A stretch of DNA of 64,000 nucleotides, taken from Corynebacterium fournieri (GTDB taxonomy: Bacteria; Actinomycetota; Actinomycetes; Mycobacteriales; Mycobacteriaceae). Made by a program: the position numbers and the translations under genes. The DNA lies in the NCBI RefSeq assembly GCF_030408775.1, contig NZ_CP047210.1, positions 806,001 through 870,000 of the forward strand. Reading direction: 5' to 3'. The stretch's first letter is position 1; every line of letters begins with the position of its first letter. The notes under the pieces are model-generated. The model saw only the letters and a program-made list of their open reading frames with translations. It had not been told where the DNA came from and did no database searches. This document shows, one piece after another, positions 27,832 through 35,828 of the stretch.

Positions 27832-29079
27832 CTACTGATTGTCCCCCGGGTTGGCTGGATCCATGAAAAATGCGCCGGTGTACTCGAACGGCATCCACTC
27901 CTTGTGGAACTGCTCGAAGTCTCGCTCAGGATCGAGGTCGCCGAACTCCTCCGGGTGGATCCACTTCGCAAACGCCTCGAGAGCGAAGACGTTGAACGGG
28001 TTGTCGTAGAACTGGTGGTAGACCGCGTAGTAGTTGCCGGTCTTCGGGGCGTCGAGAAGCTCCATGCCTGCCTGGCTCAACGGGCCGTCGCACGTCTCCA
28101 GCGCGAGCTCCGGGTTGGACTGGTAGCCAAGCTCCACGTGGCGGAAAGCTTCCGCCTTATCCGGATCGCGCGCCCACTCGCCGCCGGTGACAATGAGCTT
28201 TTCTGGGTTGAGCTCAACGAGCTTCTCCGGTGTGAGAGTCGTCGTGTCCGTCCCCAGCACCTCTGGGCCGAGGTTGTGCCCGCCCGCCGCGGTGACGAGC
28301 GTGCCGAGGTGGACATCGCCCGCGACCGGGCAGCAGTCGCTGAACCCGGCTGCAGTCCAAATCAGCACATCCGGTTTCTCCGTCGTCTTCGCCGCGCGCT
28401 CAGTGATGTTCTTGACCTTCTCGGTGTAGAACTCGTTGTACTTCGCGGCGCGTTCGCTCTGCCCCAGCAAATCGCCGAGGAGCTGCATGGAGACCGGGGT
28501 GTTTTCCAGCGGCTTCTGGCGGAAGTCGATGAAGGCGTAAGTCATGCCCGCCGCGTCCATGTCGGCGAGCAAACCGCTTTCCTCCACGGACTTCTTCTGA
28601 TCCAGCGTCATGATCACCACGTCCGGATTCTGTGCGAGCAGGTTCTCCACGGTCACGTCGCCCTTTTGAATCGCGCCGATTGCAGGCATGTCCTTCGCCT
28701 CGGGCTGCAGCTCGAACAGTTTGTCGCGGAACGCCCCTGCGGCCTTTTCCAGGTCCTGCCCGTACGCGACGACGTTGTCGAGGGGCTTGTCCTGCAAAAG
28801 GGCAGTGGCGTAGGCGGCGCGGCCTTCTGCCAGCACGATGCGTTCCGGCAGCTCTTCGAAGTCGATTTTCCGTCCGGCCGCGTCGGTGACCGTGATGCTG
28901 CCGGCGGTAGCTCCCGGCTGGGAGGCGTTGTCGGTCGACGCGGTCGAGGCCACCTCAGGCGCAGTGTTTACCGGTGACTCTGCGTCCTGGCCGTTTTCGC
29001 TGCCCGCGCAGGCAGCAAGTCCGAGTGCGGTTGCCAGGGCGACAGAAACGGCGCCGATTCGGTGTGACAGCTTCACCAC
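27832..29079 (-). CDS. Iron-siderophore ABC transporter, substrate-binding lipoprotein
   Basis: 415 residues. Lipoprotein signal peptide with lipobox LAAC (Cys24), an acidic Ser/Thr-rich linker, then a class III periplasmic-binding domain (PF01497): ERIVLAEGRAAYATALL at the start and DVVIMTLDQ in the middle, joined to the C-lobe. GTG 29079 follows AAAGGGGAAA. Two DtxR-like palindromes upstream (29101-29152) indicate repression by Fe-DtxR. The chelate is not identifiable. Confidence 0.93.
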   Translation of the reverse strand: MVKLSHRIGAVSVALATALGLAACAGSENGQDAESPVNTAPEVASTASTDNASQPGATAGSITVTDAAGRKIDFEELPERIVLAEGRAAYATALLQDKPLDNVVAYGQDLEKAAGAFRDKLFELQPEAKDMPAIGAIQKGDVTVENLLAQNPDVVIMTLDQKKSVEESGLLADMDAAGMTYAFIDFRQKPLENTPVSMQLLGDLLGQSERAAKYNEFYTEKVKNITERAAKTTEKPDVLIWTAAGFSDCCPVAGDVHLGTLVTAAGGHNLGPEVLGTDTTTLTPEKLVELNPEKLIVTGGEWARDPDKAEAFRHVELGYQSNPELALETCDGPLSQAGMELLDAPKTGNYYAVYHQFYDNPFNVFALEAFAKWIHPEEFGDLDPERDFEQFHKEWMPFEYTGAFFMDPANPGDNQ

Positions 29080-29100
29080 TTTCCCCTTTGTGTTTTTAAG

Positions 29101-29114
29101 TAAGCCTAGGCTAA
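29101..29114. promoter_or_regulatory. DtxR-like box 1
   Basis: TAAGCCTAGGCTAA, a perfect seven-base inverted repeat resembling the core of the DtxR consensus (TTAGGTTAGCCTAACCTAA). Located 22 bases upstream of the siderophore-binding lipoprotein start codon. Confidence 0.65.
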
Positions 29115-29134
29115 TTAATAGGAACGTGAGTGAA

Positions 29135-29152
29135 TGTAAGGTAAGCCTTACA
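29135..29152. promoter_or_regulatory. DtxR-like box 2
   Basis: TGTAAGGTAAGCCTTACA: seven-base arms TGTAAGG/CCTTACA around TAAG. It keeps the AGGnnAGCCT core of the DtxR consensus. It lies 34 bases centre to centre from box 1, consistent with two dimers controlling one iron-uptake promoter. Confidence 0.6.
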
Positions 29153-29234
29153 TGCTGTCAAATACGCGGCCCCAGCGTGGGGGGATGGCGGCCAGGCGAG
29201 CGGCCGCCGCACGAAACGCGACGCGGGGGCGGGA

Positions 29235-30284
29235 CTAGAACCGAGTGAGCAGGTTCTCCAGTTCTTGCTGCAGCTTCGGCCACGGCTGGGCGAGGTTGAG
29301 CGTCGTCGCGCCGAGCCGATGTCCGGCAATCATGGCGTCCAGCTCCGGCTGCACGTGACCGTCAGTTTTGGCGTAGAGCAACAAACCCGCCACGTGGGGG
29401 CGCGTCGCGGCGGCATGCTGGACGTACGTGCTCAGCTGGTAGAGGTTCCCAGAGTGGAACGTTGCTTTGCCGAACCGGCCGTCCTGCATCGAATCGCTGT
29501 AGAACTTCGTGTCCACAATGAGTGTGTCTGTCCCGCGCTGAAGCGTGATGTCGGTTCGCATCCTGGGCAAGTAGCTGGTGCCGACGGGAGAGAGCCCACC
29601 CGGATCCGCCACATTCCAGGGAATGTGCGCGGCGCTTACCCCAAGTTCCGGGTGGTGAAAGCGGAAATACTCCCTGACGAACCGCTCGAACAGTGAGCTC
29701 ATCGCGTCCTCGTCGAGCCAGGGCAACAGTGACTCGCCTGCGCCGTCTTTCGGCAGCAGACCTTTCACCGCGAGTTCGCACGCGTTCAAGAGAAACCGAT
29801 ACGAGGAGTTCTGACGGTGCAGCCCAATATCGGCCCAACGGATCATTCGAGGTGAAACTGCAGCAACGCCGTCGAAGAAGGGCAGCAAACGGGAAAGCGC
29901 TTGCTGTCTCGGTTCCGTCACTGAGTCGCATCGTGCAAGCATCAGTATCGTCGCCCTGACCGCCTGGTTGACGGGGGTGTCGGCCACGTACTCGTCGTAT
30001 CGGCAGACAAGTTTGCCGCGCACGAACGACTGGGAGCGCAGAGAAGATTGCATGTCGATTCGTCCGCGAACCGTGGCCAATTCCTCCGACTGCTGCACGT
30101 AACAGTGATCGAGCCCGCGCTTCACCTGCTTCGCTGTCTCTTGGGCAATGATCTCGGCGAGGAGGTCGTGGACATGTTCGAACTCGGTGGTGGCTTGCGG
30201 GACGCCGTCGACAAGCGAAAGCGCTCTAAACGCGTACGCCATCATGACGTACACATTGCCCACAAGCACTGAAGACTTAGACAT
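29235..30284 (-). CDS. mcrC: McrC-like nuclease subunit of a type IV restriction system
   Basis: 349 residues. The N-terminal McrC region carries GNVYVMMAYAFRAL and CYVQQSEELATVRGRIDM; the C-terminal PD-(D/E)xK core reads MRTDITLQRG...LIVDTKFY, with the metal-binding Asp and Asp-x-Lys. McrC is the endonuclease recruited by McrB to cut DNA with modified cytosines. ATG 30284 overlaps the 3' end of the mcrB-like gene by eight bases. Stop at 29235, then a 155-base gap with the DtxR boxes. Confidence 0.88.
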   Translation of the reverse strand: MSKSSVLVGNVYVMMAYAFRALSLVDGVPQATTEFEHVHDLLAEIIAQETAKQVKRGLDHCYVQQSEELATVRGRIDMQSSLRSQSFVRGKLVCRYDEYVADTPVNQAVRATILMLARCDSVTEPRQQALSRLLPFFDGVAAVSPRMIRWADIGLHRQNSSYRFLLNACELAVKGLLPKDGAGESLLPWLDEDAMSSLFERFVREYFRFHHPELGVSAAHIPWNVADPGGLSPVGTSYLPRMRTDITLQRGTDTLIVDTKFYSDSMQDGRFGKATFHSGNLYQLSTYVQHAAATRPHVAGLLLYAKTDGHVQPELDAMIAGHRLGATTLNLAQPWPKLQQELENLLTRF

Positions 30285-32463
30285 CGAGCGCACCGCGAAG
30301 GGTCAGGCTCCACTGCTGGGCACGCTCAGGCTGGTCGAACCAATACTCCTCCAACAGAGGAACCAGCTCATCTTCAACCACGGAAAGCAACCAGAGGTCA
30401 TCGCTTCGGCTCGCTTCATTGGCGGAGAGGTAGCTGTGGCCGATCGCGAAGCCGTGGCCGAGCCCCGGATCCTGAGAGATTTCGTGGTTGAGCGCTTGCA
30501 GGGCCTCCACCAGCGCGGTGAAAGCGGAGCTGTCCTCTGCTTCAATGAAACGGCGAAATTGTGCGGTGTCGAACCCGGGGGCCATCTCGAAGAACCCGAA
30601 GCGACGCCGCAGTGCGTAGTCGAGCACCGCGAGGCTGCGGTCTGCAGTGTTCATCATCCCGATGATGTGCACGTTCGCCGGCACCGAGAAGACCTCGTTG
30701 TTGTACACCATCCGCAGACCCTGGCCGTCGCGCTTGTCTGCCTCGATGAGCATGAGCAGCTCGCCGAAGATCTTCGAAATGTTGCCTCGGTTGATCTCGT
30801 CGATGATGAAGAAGTAGTCGCGTTCGGAGTCTTCTCTCGCACGTTCGCAGAACGAGTAGAACGGGCCCTCGACGAGGTCGAACCCTCCCTCGGCGTTCGG
30901 GCGGTAGCCCATGACAAAGTCCTCGTAAGAGTAGCTCTGGTGGAACTGCACCGACTGGATACGCGAGGTGTCCTTTTCCCCCATGACGGAAAACGCCAGC
31001 CGTCTCGCCGCGTAGGTCTTGCCCACACCTGGAGGGCCAGCCAAAATCACATTTTTCTTGCGCAAGAGCAGTGAACGCAGCCTGTCGTAGCGCTCGGCGG
31101 ACATGTACACGTCGTGCAGAAAGTCTTCCTTTGCGTACCCGTCGACCTCTTTCGGGGCGGGCGTGAGCTTCGGGGTCTCGTCGAACAGCGCCTCGAGTCG
31201 TTCCACATACCCGGTCTTGCCGGTGATGTCGGTCAGCGTCTTCACAATAGCGCCGCCCGGATTCGGCCAGCGTCCCGTGTGCGTCCATTCGACCGAGCGG
31301 ACATTGCGGTAGATTTCGCGCTCCGGCTCGTAGCGCGGCTGCGAGATGACGCGTCCTCTGCCCACAATGTGTTTGCCTCCGCGTTTGGCAAACACGATGT
31401 CACCCGGCTGCATGTCATGCTGGAACTGCCAGATCGCCAGTTTGTCGTGCATGTAGGACAAACCGGCCGCGTCAGTGTCGAGTGCGTCGCGGATCGCCTC
31501 CTTGCTCGTGTACTGCGCGAAGTCGCCGATCTCATCCCACCCCAACGCCATCAGGCCGCTTTCTTGGTGGTCCTGCCAGTAGATCGCGTCGGGGCCCGGC
31601 GCGAATAGCCAGTAGTGCACTCCGCGAGGTTCGAGCTCCTCATCGGGGCGCGTCGGCGGCGAGTCCCACATCTCATTCACCCCGGGCGACCAGAAGTGGA
31701 AGGGCGCGCGGCCTTCACGTGCAAGTGAGGTGCGGATAGCGAGCAGTTGCTTGTCGACGTCCTCCGGTTCCTGCCCAACCGCTCCTTCCAGCTGGTCTGC
31801 AAGCCCGCTGCAAATCGCCACTTTCATCTTTTGGGAGGAAATCGGTTCGAACACATCCGGGCGGATCAGGAACTGTACGGCGTTGCGGATGTCAGAACGG
31901 TCCTCTCCGGATTCCAGCATCACGCGTTGCATCGTCCACGGGTCCTGCAGCGCTTCAGTGCGAACGTCCGGGGCGACCTGGTGCCAGTGCTCGATGAACT
32001 GCGCGAACCAGATAAGGTGGCGCCACAGTGCACCGTTGTAGCCTTGGTTGGGCTTGAAACCGGCAGGGCTTTGCGTGCTCATCCAATTAGCTACGGCCTC
32101 CGGGATCGCTGGCGGGTCCGGAGATATTGCCAGCACCTGTTCCACGTGGCCACGCCGGGTTTGAGGTCTTGCCATGTGGATGGGATGCTCGCGCAGCAAG
32201 ACCATCTCCGCGGCAAGCAAGACAACCTGGCGGGGTGCGCCCTGAAGTTGTTGCTCCAACTTGGACCACTGCGTTTCATTGCCCTGGATGGGGTTGTCGG
32301 CGATCCGGTGCCTTAGTTCGTGCGCGGCTTCGGCGGTCCAGATTGTTGCGGCGGGGTCGAGGACCGATTGGCCGCCGCCAAGCATCTGCTCGATGATGGG
32401 CCGAACCTGCCGAGCCATTTCCATGTCATCGGCTGGGCGGGAGAGGGCGACAAAATCGTTCAT
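30277..32463 (-). CDS. mcrB: McrB-like AAA+ NTPase with EVE-like domain
   Basis: 728 residues from ATG 32463. Three parts are visible: an unrecognised N-terminal region (about 1-270); an EVE/PUA-like module (about 281-425) with HYWLFAPG, LMALGWDEIGDF, GDIVFAKRGGKHIVGRG; and an McrB AAA+ motor with Walker A GPPGVGKT (476-483), Walker B FFIIDEINRG (551-560), the family signature MNTADRS (604-610) and arginine finger RRRF. EVE domains bind modified bases, so this part probably recognises modified DNA and the motor translocates to activate McrC. The frame extends upstream to 32586 without a ribosome-binding site. Confidence 0.88.
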   Translation of the reverse strand: MNDFVALSRPADDMEMARQVRPIIEQMLGGGQSVLDPAATIWTAEAAHELRHRIADNPIQGNETQWSKLEQQLQGAPRQVVLLAAEMVLLREHPIHMARPQTRRGHVEQVLAISPDPPAIPEAVANWMSTQSPAGFKPNQGYNGALWRHLIWFAQFIEHWHQVAPDVRTEALQDPWTMQRVMLESGEDRSDIRNAVQFLIRPDVFEPISSQKMKVAICSGLADQLEGAVGQEPEDVDKQLLAIRTSLAREGRAPFHFWSPGVNEMWDSPPTRPDEELEPRGVHYWLFAPGPDAIYWQDHQESGLMALGWDEIGDFAQYTSKEAIRDALDTDAAGLSYMHDKLAIWQFQHDMQPGDIVFAKRGGKHIVGRGRVISQPRYEPEREIYRNVRSVEWTHTGRWPNPGGAIVKTLTDITGKTGYVERLEALFDETPKLTPAPKEVDGYAKEDFLHDVYMSAERYDRLRSLLLRKKNVILAGPPGVGKTYAARRLAFSVMGEKDTSRIQSVQFHQSYSYEDFVMGYRPNAEGGFDLVEGPFYSFCERAREDSERDYFFIIDEINRGNISKIFGELLMLIEADKRDGQGLRMVYNNEVFSVPANVHIIGMMNTADRSLAVLDYALRRRFGFFEMAPGFDTAQFRRFIEAEDSSAFTALVEALQALNHEISQDPGLGHGFAIGHSYLSANEASRSDDLWLLSVVEDELVPLLEEYWFDQPERAQQWSLTLRGALDV

Positions 32464-32533
32464 GCTGGCCAGTGTGCCACGGCGGTCCCAGTGTGTGGGC
32501 CCCGGCGGAAAGCGTGTTGGTAGGCTCGCCCCA

Positions 32534-33025
32534 ATGTCGCCCGAAAACATCTTGCTGCGCCTGCCAGAGGAGGAAGAGCAGACCATCAGGGCGATTTACG
32601 CGCAACTGGCCGAGCGGGGCCTGCCCGAGCAGCACCAGCGCCCGCACATCTCCGTCACCTTCGCGCCGAAGATGCACCGCCGCGCGATCGGCGAAGCGAC
32701 GGCGTTGCTGCCGCCGCATCTGCCGGCAGCTTTGCGACGGTCCGGCTTCGCCATCTTCGGCACCAAGTCAAAGCAAACTGTGGCTTGGTTGCTGGAAGCG
32801 CCGGAGGGGCTCGAACGCGCCGCCAGAGAAGTCAGCGCAGCAAACCCGGAGGGGCGCGGCGAGCGCTGGATCCCGCACCTGACCATGGGGCTGCGCCTGC
32901 CCAAGCGGGTCGTGCCGGACTACATTGCCGCGCTGCAGGAGGTCACCTCGCCGCACCTCAAGGAGATTACTGCGCAGCGCGCGGCGTTTTACCAGCCGAG
33001 CCTTGGCGCCGAGCTGGAGCTTTGA
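32534..33025 (+). CDS. 2H phosphoesterase (2'-5' RNA ligase family)
   Basis: 163 residues with the two conserved His motifs of the LigT/2H fold: HISVTF (about 44-49) and HLTMGL (about 115-120). Such enzymes act on 2',3'-cyclic or 2'-5' phosphodiester bonds in RNA or nucleotides. ATG 32534 chosen because the fold starts there; the open frame upstream is antisense to mcrB. Divergent from the mcrBC pair over 70 bases; any functional link with it is only positional. Confidence 0.82.
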   Translation: MSPENILLRLPEEEEQTIRAIYAQLAERGLPEQHQRPHISVTFAPKMHRRAIGEATALLPPHLPAALRRSGFAIFGTKSKQTVAWLLEAPEGLERAAREVSAANPEGRGERWIPHLTMGLRLPKRVVPDYIAALQEVTSPHLKEITAQRAAFYQPSLGAELEL

Positions 33026-33026
33026 G

Positions 33027-33755
33027 TCAGTCGTGGAGGGGCGAAGCGCCGTCGATAGGCAGCTGTTCGCCGGGCAGAGCAGCATTCGAAGCTGCGACGA
33101 CCACGTTGCCGTAACCGCGGCCGACGCGCCGGACGGCGGTGTGCGCGAAGACCTGCTGCAGCCCGGCGAGCTCCGCACGGGTGCGCGGCAGCCCATCGCT
33201 ATCGCCGACATTGGCTACGAACAGTCCATCGGGGGACAGGGCGCGACGCGCAGCGTGGAAGAACTCGACGGTGGTCAGCGGCCGTGGCGTGTCTGGGCCG
33301 GAGAAGACGTCGCGCACAATCACGTCCACTGACCCCGGCGCGAGCGCGTGGGTGAACGCGCGGGCCTCGGCGACCACGATCTCCACGGGTGGGTCGAACG
33401 TGTCGCGCACCAGTGTTGCCAAACCGCGGTCCAGCTCCACGGCAATGTTGCGGCTCGGCCACCGGTGCTGCACGTAACTTGGCAGCGCGCAGCCGGCGGC
33501 GCCGAGGTGCACCGCCGTAAACGGCTCCGGAAGCTTGCAGGAGCCGATGAACTCTGCGATCCACTGCATGTAGTCGTACTCGAGCACCTCGGGCGCGCCG
33601 GGCACGACGTATGAGGAGGGCACCCGGTTGACCTCTAGGACGTATGCGCCGTCGCGCTGCGGATCGGCGACGATGCAGGCAGTGCCCGTGTCAATGGGGT
33701 AGGAACCCTCGATGCGCTTCTTCGCCGCGCGGGGCTTGCGGGTGCGGTCTGCCAT
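33027..33755 (-). CDS. Spermidine synthase-like SAM-fold protein
   Basis: 242 residues. Rossmann-type methyltransferase/aminopropyltransferase fold: TAVHLGAAGCALPSYV (motif I variant), IAVELDRGLATLVRD, and VDVIVRDVFSG. It matches the short spermidine synthase-like proteins of actinobacteria, not full polyamine aminopropyltransferases, and the decarboxy-SAM site cannot be confirmed. ATG 33755 is preferred over 33767. Ends one base after the convergent 2H phosphoesterase gene. Confidence 0.75.
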   Translation of the reverse strand: MADRTRKPRAAKKRIEGSYPIDTGTACIVADPQRDGAYVLEVNRVPSSYVVPGAPEVLEYDYMQWIAEFIGSCKLPEPFTAVHLGAAGCALPSYVQHRWPSRNIAVELDRGLATLVRDTFDPPVEIVVAEARAFTHALAPGSVDVIVRDVFSGPDTPRPLTTVEFFHAARRALSPDGLFVANVGDSDGLPRTRAELAGLQQVFAHTAVRRVGRGYGNVVVAASNAALPGEQLPIDGASPLHD

Positions 33756-33775
33756 GGGACCATACATACCTGCTG

Positions 33776-33791
33776 TGTGACTGTTATCGCA
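33776..33791. promoter_or_regulatory. Weak GlxR/CRP-like site
   Basis: TGTGACTGTTATCGCA in the divergent gap between the spermidine synthase-like gene and the PNPOx gene. The first half matches the GlxR consensus TGTGA-N6-TCACA; the second half and centre have about three mismatches. Low confidence. Confidence 0.25.
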
Positions 33792-33836
33792 TGTGGTTTC
33801 GGCGCCTGCGGGGGGTTTCGTTGATACGATCGCGCC

Positions 33837-34352
33837 ATGATCTACCTGTCGCAGGACTATGTCGCGGGGCTGGAGAAGACGCAGACCTCGCGGATTGAGG
33901 TCGACTTCGCCTCGCTGCCTCGCGACCCCAACGTGTTATTCGCCGAGTGGTTCGAGCACGCCGTGGACGAGGGGCTTCGCGACGTCTCCGCCGTCTCCCT
34001 CGCGACCGTGGACGAGCTCGGGCTTCCCGAGGTTAAAATCGTCGACATTCTCCACCTGGATTCCGACGGGTTCCACTTCGGCACCGGGAAGCGAACCGCC
34101 ACCGTCAAGCAGTTGGAGATGTCCGGAGCCGCGGCGCTGAACTTCTGGTGGCAGCCGCTGCGCCGCTCCGTGCGCGTGAAGGGCACCGCGCATAGGAAAT
34201 TCGACGGCGAACGTCTCAACGTGTGGTGCATCCAGCCGGAGCACTTCGAGTTCTTCCAGCTCTGGGGCAGCCGAGAAAACGCCGACAAGCTGATCTACCG
34301 CCGCGACGAGTTGGGGGACTGGGAACGCATCCCGCTGCCCGGCGGCGTGTAG
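33837..34352 (+). CDS. Pyridoxamine 5'-phosphate oxidase family protein
   Basis: 171 residues, FMN-binding split-barrel. The PNPOx-like order is clear: DPNVLFAEWFEHAVDEG, SLATVDELGLPEVKIV, FHFGTGKRTATVKQLE, AALNFWWQPLRRSVRVKG, then a dimerisation tail with ELGDWERIPL. It is shorter than classical PdxH (~210) and the FMN-contacting RxVLLK strand is KIVDIL, so PNP/PMP oxidase activity is uncertain. ATG 33837. Confidence 0.8.
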   Translation: MIYLSQDYVAGLEKTQTSRIEVDFASLPRDPNVLFAEWFEHAVDEGLRDVSAVSLATVDELGLPEVKIVDILHLDSDGFHFGTGKRTATVKQLEMSGAAALNFWWQPLRRSVRVKGTAHRKFDGERLNVWCIQPEHFEFFQLWGSRENADKLIYRRDELGDWERIPLPGGV

Positions 34353-35795
34353 TCAGTCGTTCCAGGATTTCGTCCGGGCGAAGCAGCACGCCGCGACCGC
34401 ACCTGCCGCGATGACGGCGCACGGCAGCCACATCGAGTTGCCCATTGCCTGGGCGAACGGGACGTGCAGTGCCTCCGGCAGAGGGCCGGTTTGCTGGCCC
34501 GCGGCCGTCTCGCCCGCGCCGCCGCCCAGCTTGGCTGCCAGCTGGGAGGACATCATTGCGGCGATGGCGGCGGAGCCGATCACCGCCCCGATCTGGCGGG
34601 TGGTGTTGTACACGCTGGAGCCAGCTCCGGCCAGGCGCGGATCCAGGTTGCGGGTGGCGATCATGGAAAGCGGGCCCCACATCATCGAATTGGCCACGCC
34701 GTAGACCACCGCGATGGCGTACATCCAGCGCGGATCCACCTCCGGGGTGGTAATCAGCGCGGAAAGCGCCATCGACACGGCAGCCAAGGACAAGCCCGCG
34801 ATCGCGTACGGCTTCGGATCGTGGGTGTTGGTCAACTTGCCGATAAACGGCGAGAGCACACCCGAGACCAGACCCGAGGGCAGCACAAGCAGCGCGGCCT
34901 GGGTGGGAGTAAAGCCCTGCACCGTCTGCACGTAGATCATCCACGGGATGATGTAGGTGGAAATGGCGAAACCGACAGTGGAAATGGTCACCCCGGCGAG
35001 GGAGAAGTTGCGGTCCTGGAACAGTGCCAGCGGCACCAGAGCGCGCTCGCCCTGCGTGGACTGCCACCGCAAAAACACCGCCATGGCTGCGGCGCCGACC
35101 GCAAGCAACGCCCACACGCGCCAGTCCCAGTCGAAGGTCTCCGCCTCCTGGATACCGAAGACCAAACAGAACATGCCGACAGAGCTCAACGCCACGCCCA
35201 CCCAGTCGAAGTGGCGGTTCGTCTTCTCCAACCGGGGGACGTGGATCCAGGCCAGAATCAAACCGAGCACGCCGACCGGGACGTTGACGAAGAAGATCCA
35301 GGGCCAACCGGAGGCGTCGACAAGCACACCGCCCAACAACGGCCCGACGACGGTGGCGAGGCCCGCAGTCGCGCCCCACACACCCATCGCCCCACCGCGC
35401 TCCTTCGGAGAGAACGTGCGGATCATCACCGACATCGTCTGCGGAGTCACCATCGCCCCGCCGAGGCCCTGGAACGCGCGGGCGGCGATGAGCGCCGCTG
35501 GCGACGCCGCCAGCCCGCAGGCCAACGAAGACGCAGTAAACAGCGCCAGGCCCGCAAGGTAAATCGTGCGGGGGCCGAAGCGATCGCCCAAACGCCCAGT
35601 GATCAGCAACGGCACCGCGTACGCGAGCAGGTAGGCGGAGTTGACCCAGATGACCTCGTTGTACGACGCCCCCAAGCCCTCCGAGATCGCGGGGATAGCC
35701 ACGGAAACGATGGTGGAATCCACCAAAATCATGAAAAAGCCCAGCATCATCGACCACAAGGCCGGCCACGGCGAACGAGTTACGTTTTGCTGCAC
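34353..35795 (-). CDS. MFS drug exporter, DHA2 (EmrB/QacA) family
   Basis: 480 residues with about 14 helices. The N-terminal helix carries FFMILVDSTIVSVAIPAI, the DHA2 motif D-type sequence; GRLGDRFGPRTIYLAG is the MFS loop 2-3 motif A; motif C-like residues follow in helix 5. Probably proton-coupled export of toxic compounds. Ends on the convergent PNPOx gene's stop (34352/34353). No regulator gene adjoins. Confidence 0.9.
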   Translation of the reverse strand: MQQNVTRSPWPALWSMMLGFFMILVDSTIVSVAIPAISEGLGASYNEVIWVNSAYLLAYAVPLLITGRLGDRFGPRTIYLAGLALFTASSLACGLAASPAALIAARAFQGLGGAMVTPQTMSVMIRTFSPKERGGAMGVWGATAGLATVVGPLLGGVLVDASGWPWIFFVNVPVGVLGLILAWIHVPRLEKTNRHFDWVGVALSSVGMFCLVFGIQEAETFDWDWRVWALLAVGAAAMAVFLRWQSTQGERALVPLALFQDRNFSLAGVTISTVGFAISTYIIPWMIYVQTVQGFTPTQAALLVLPSGLVSGVLSPFIGKLTNTHDPKPYAIAGLSLAAVSMALSALITTPEVDPRWMYAIAVVYGVANSMMWGPLSMIATRNLDPRLAGAGSSVYNTTRQIGAVIGSAAIAAMMSSQLAAKLGGGAGETAAGQQTGPLPEALHVPFAQAMGNSMWLPCAVIAAGAVAACCFARTKSWND

Positions 35796-35828
35796 CGGGG
35801 CGATGATACTGGGCTTGGCTGACAGGAC

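Noticed and set aside
26686-28977. 763-codon plus-strand open frame
   Set aside because: Runs antisense through the whole siderophore permease and most of the binding-protein gene; Arg/His/Gly-rich translation without motifs.
34464-35822. 452-codon plus-strand open frame
   Set aside because: Antisense to the DHA2 exporter, which has clear MFS motifs.
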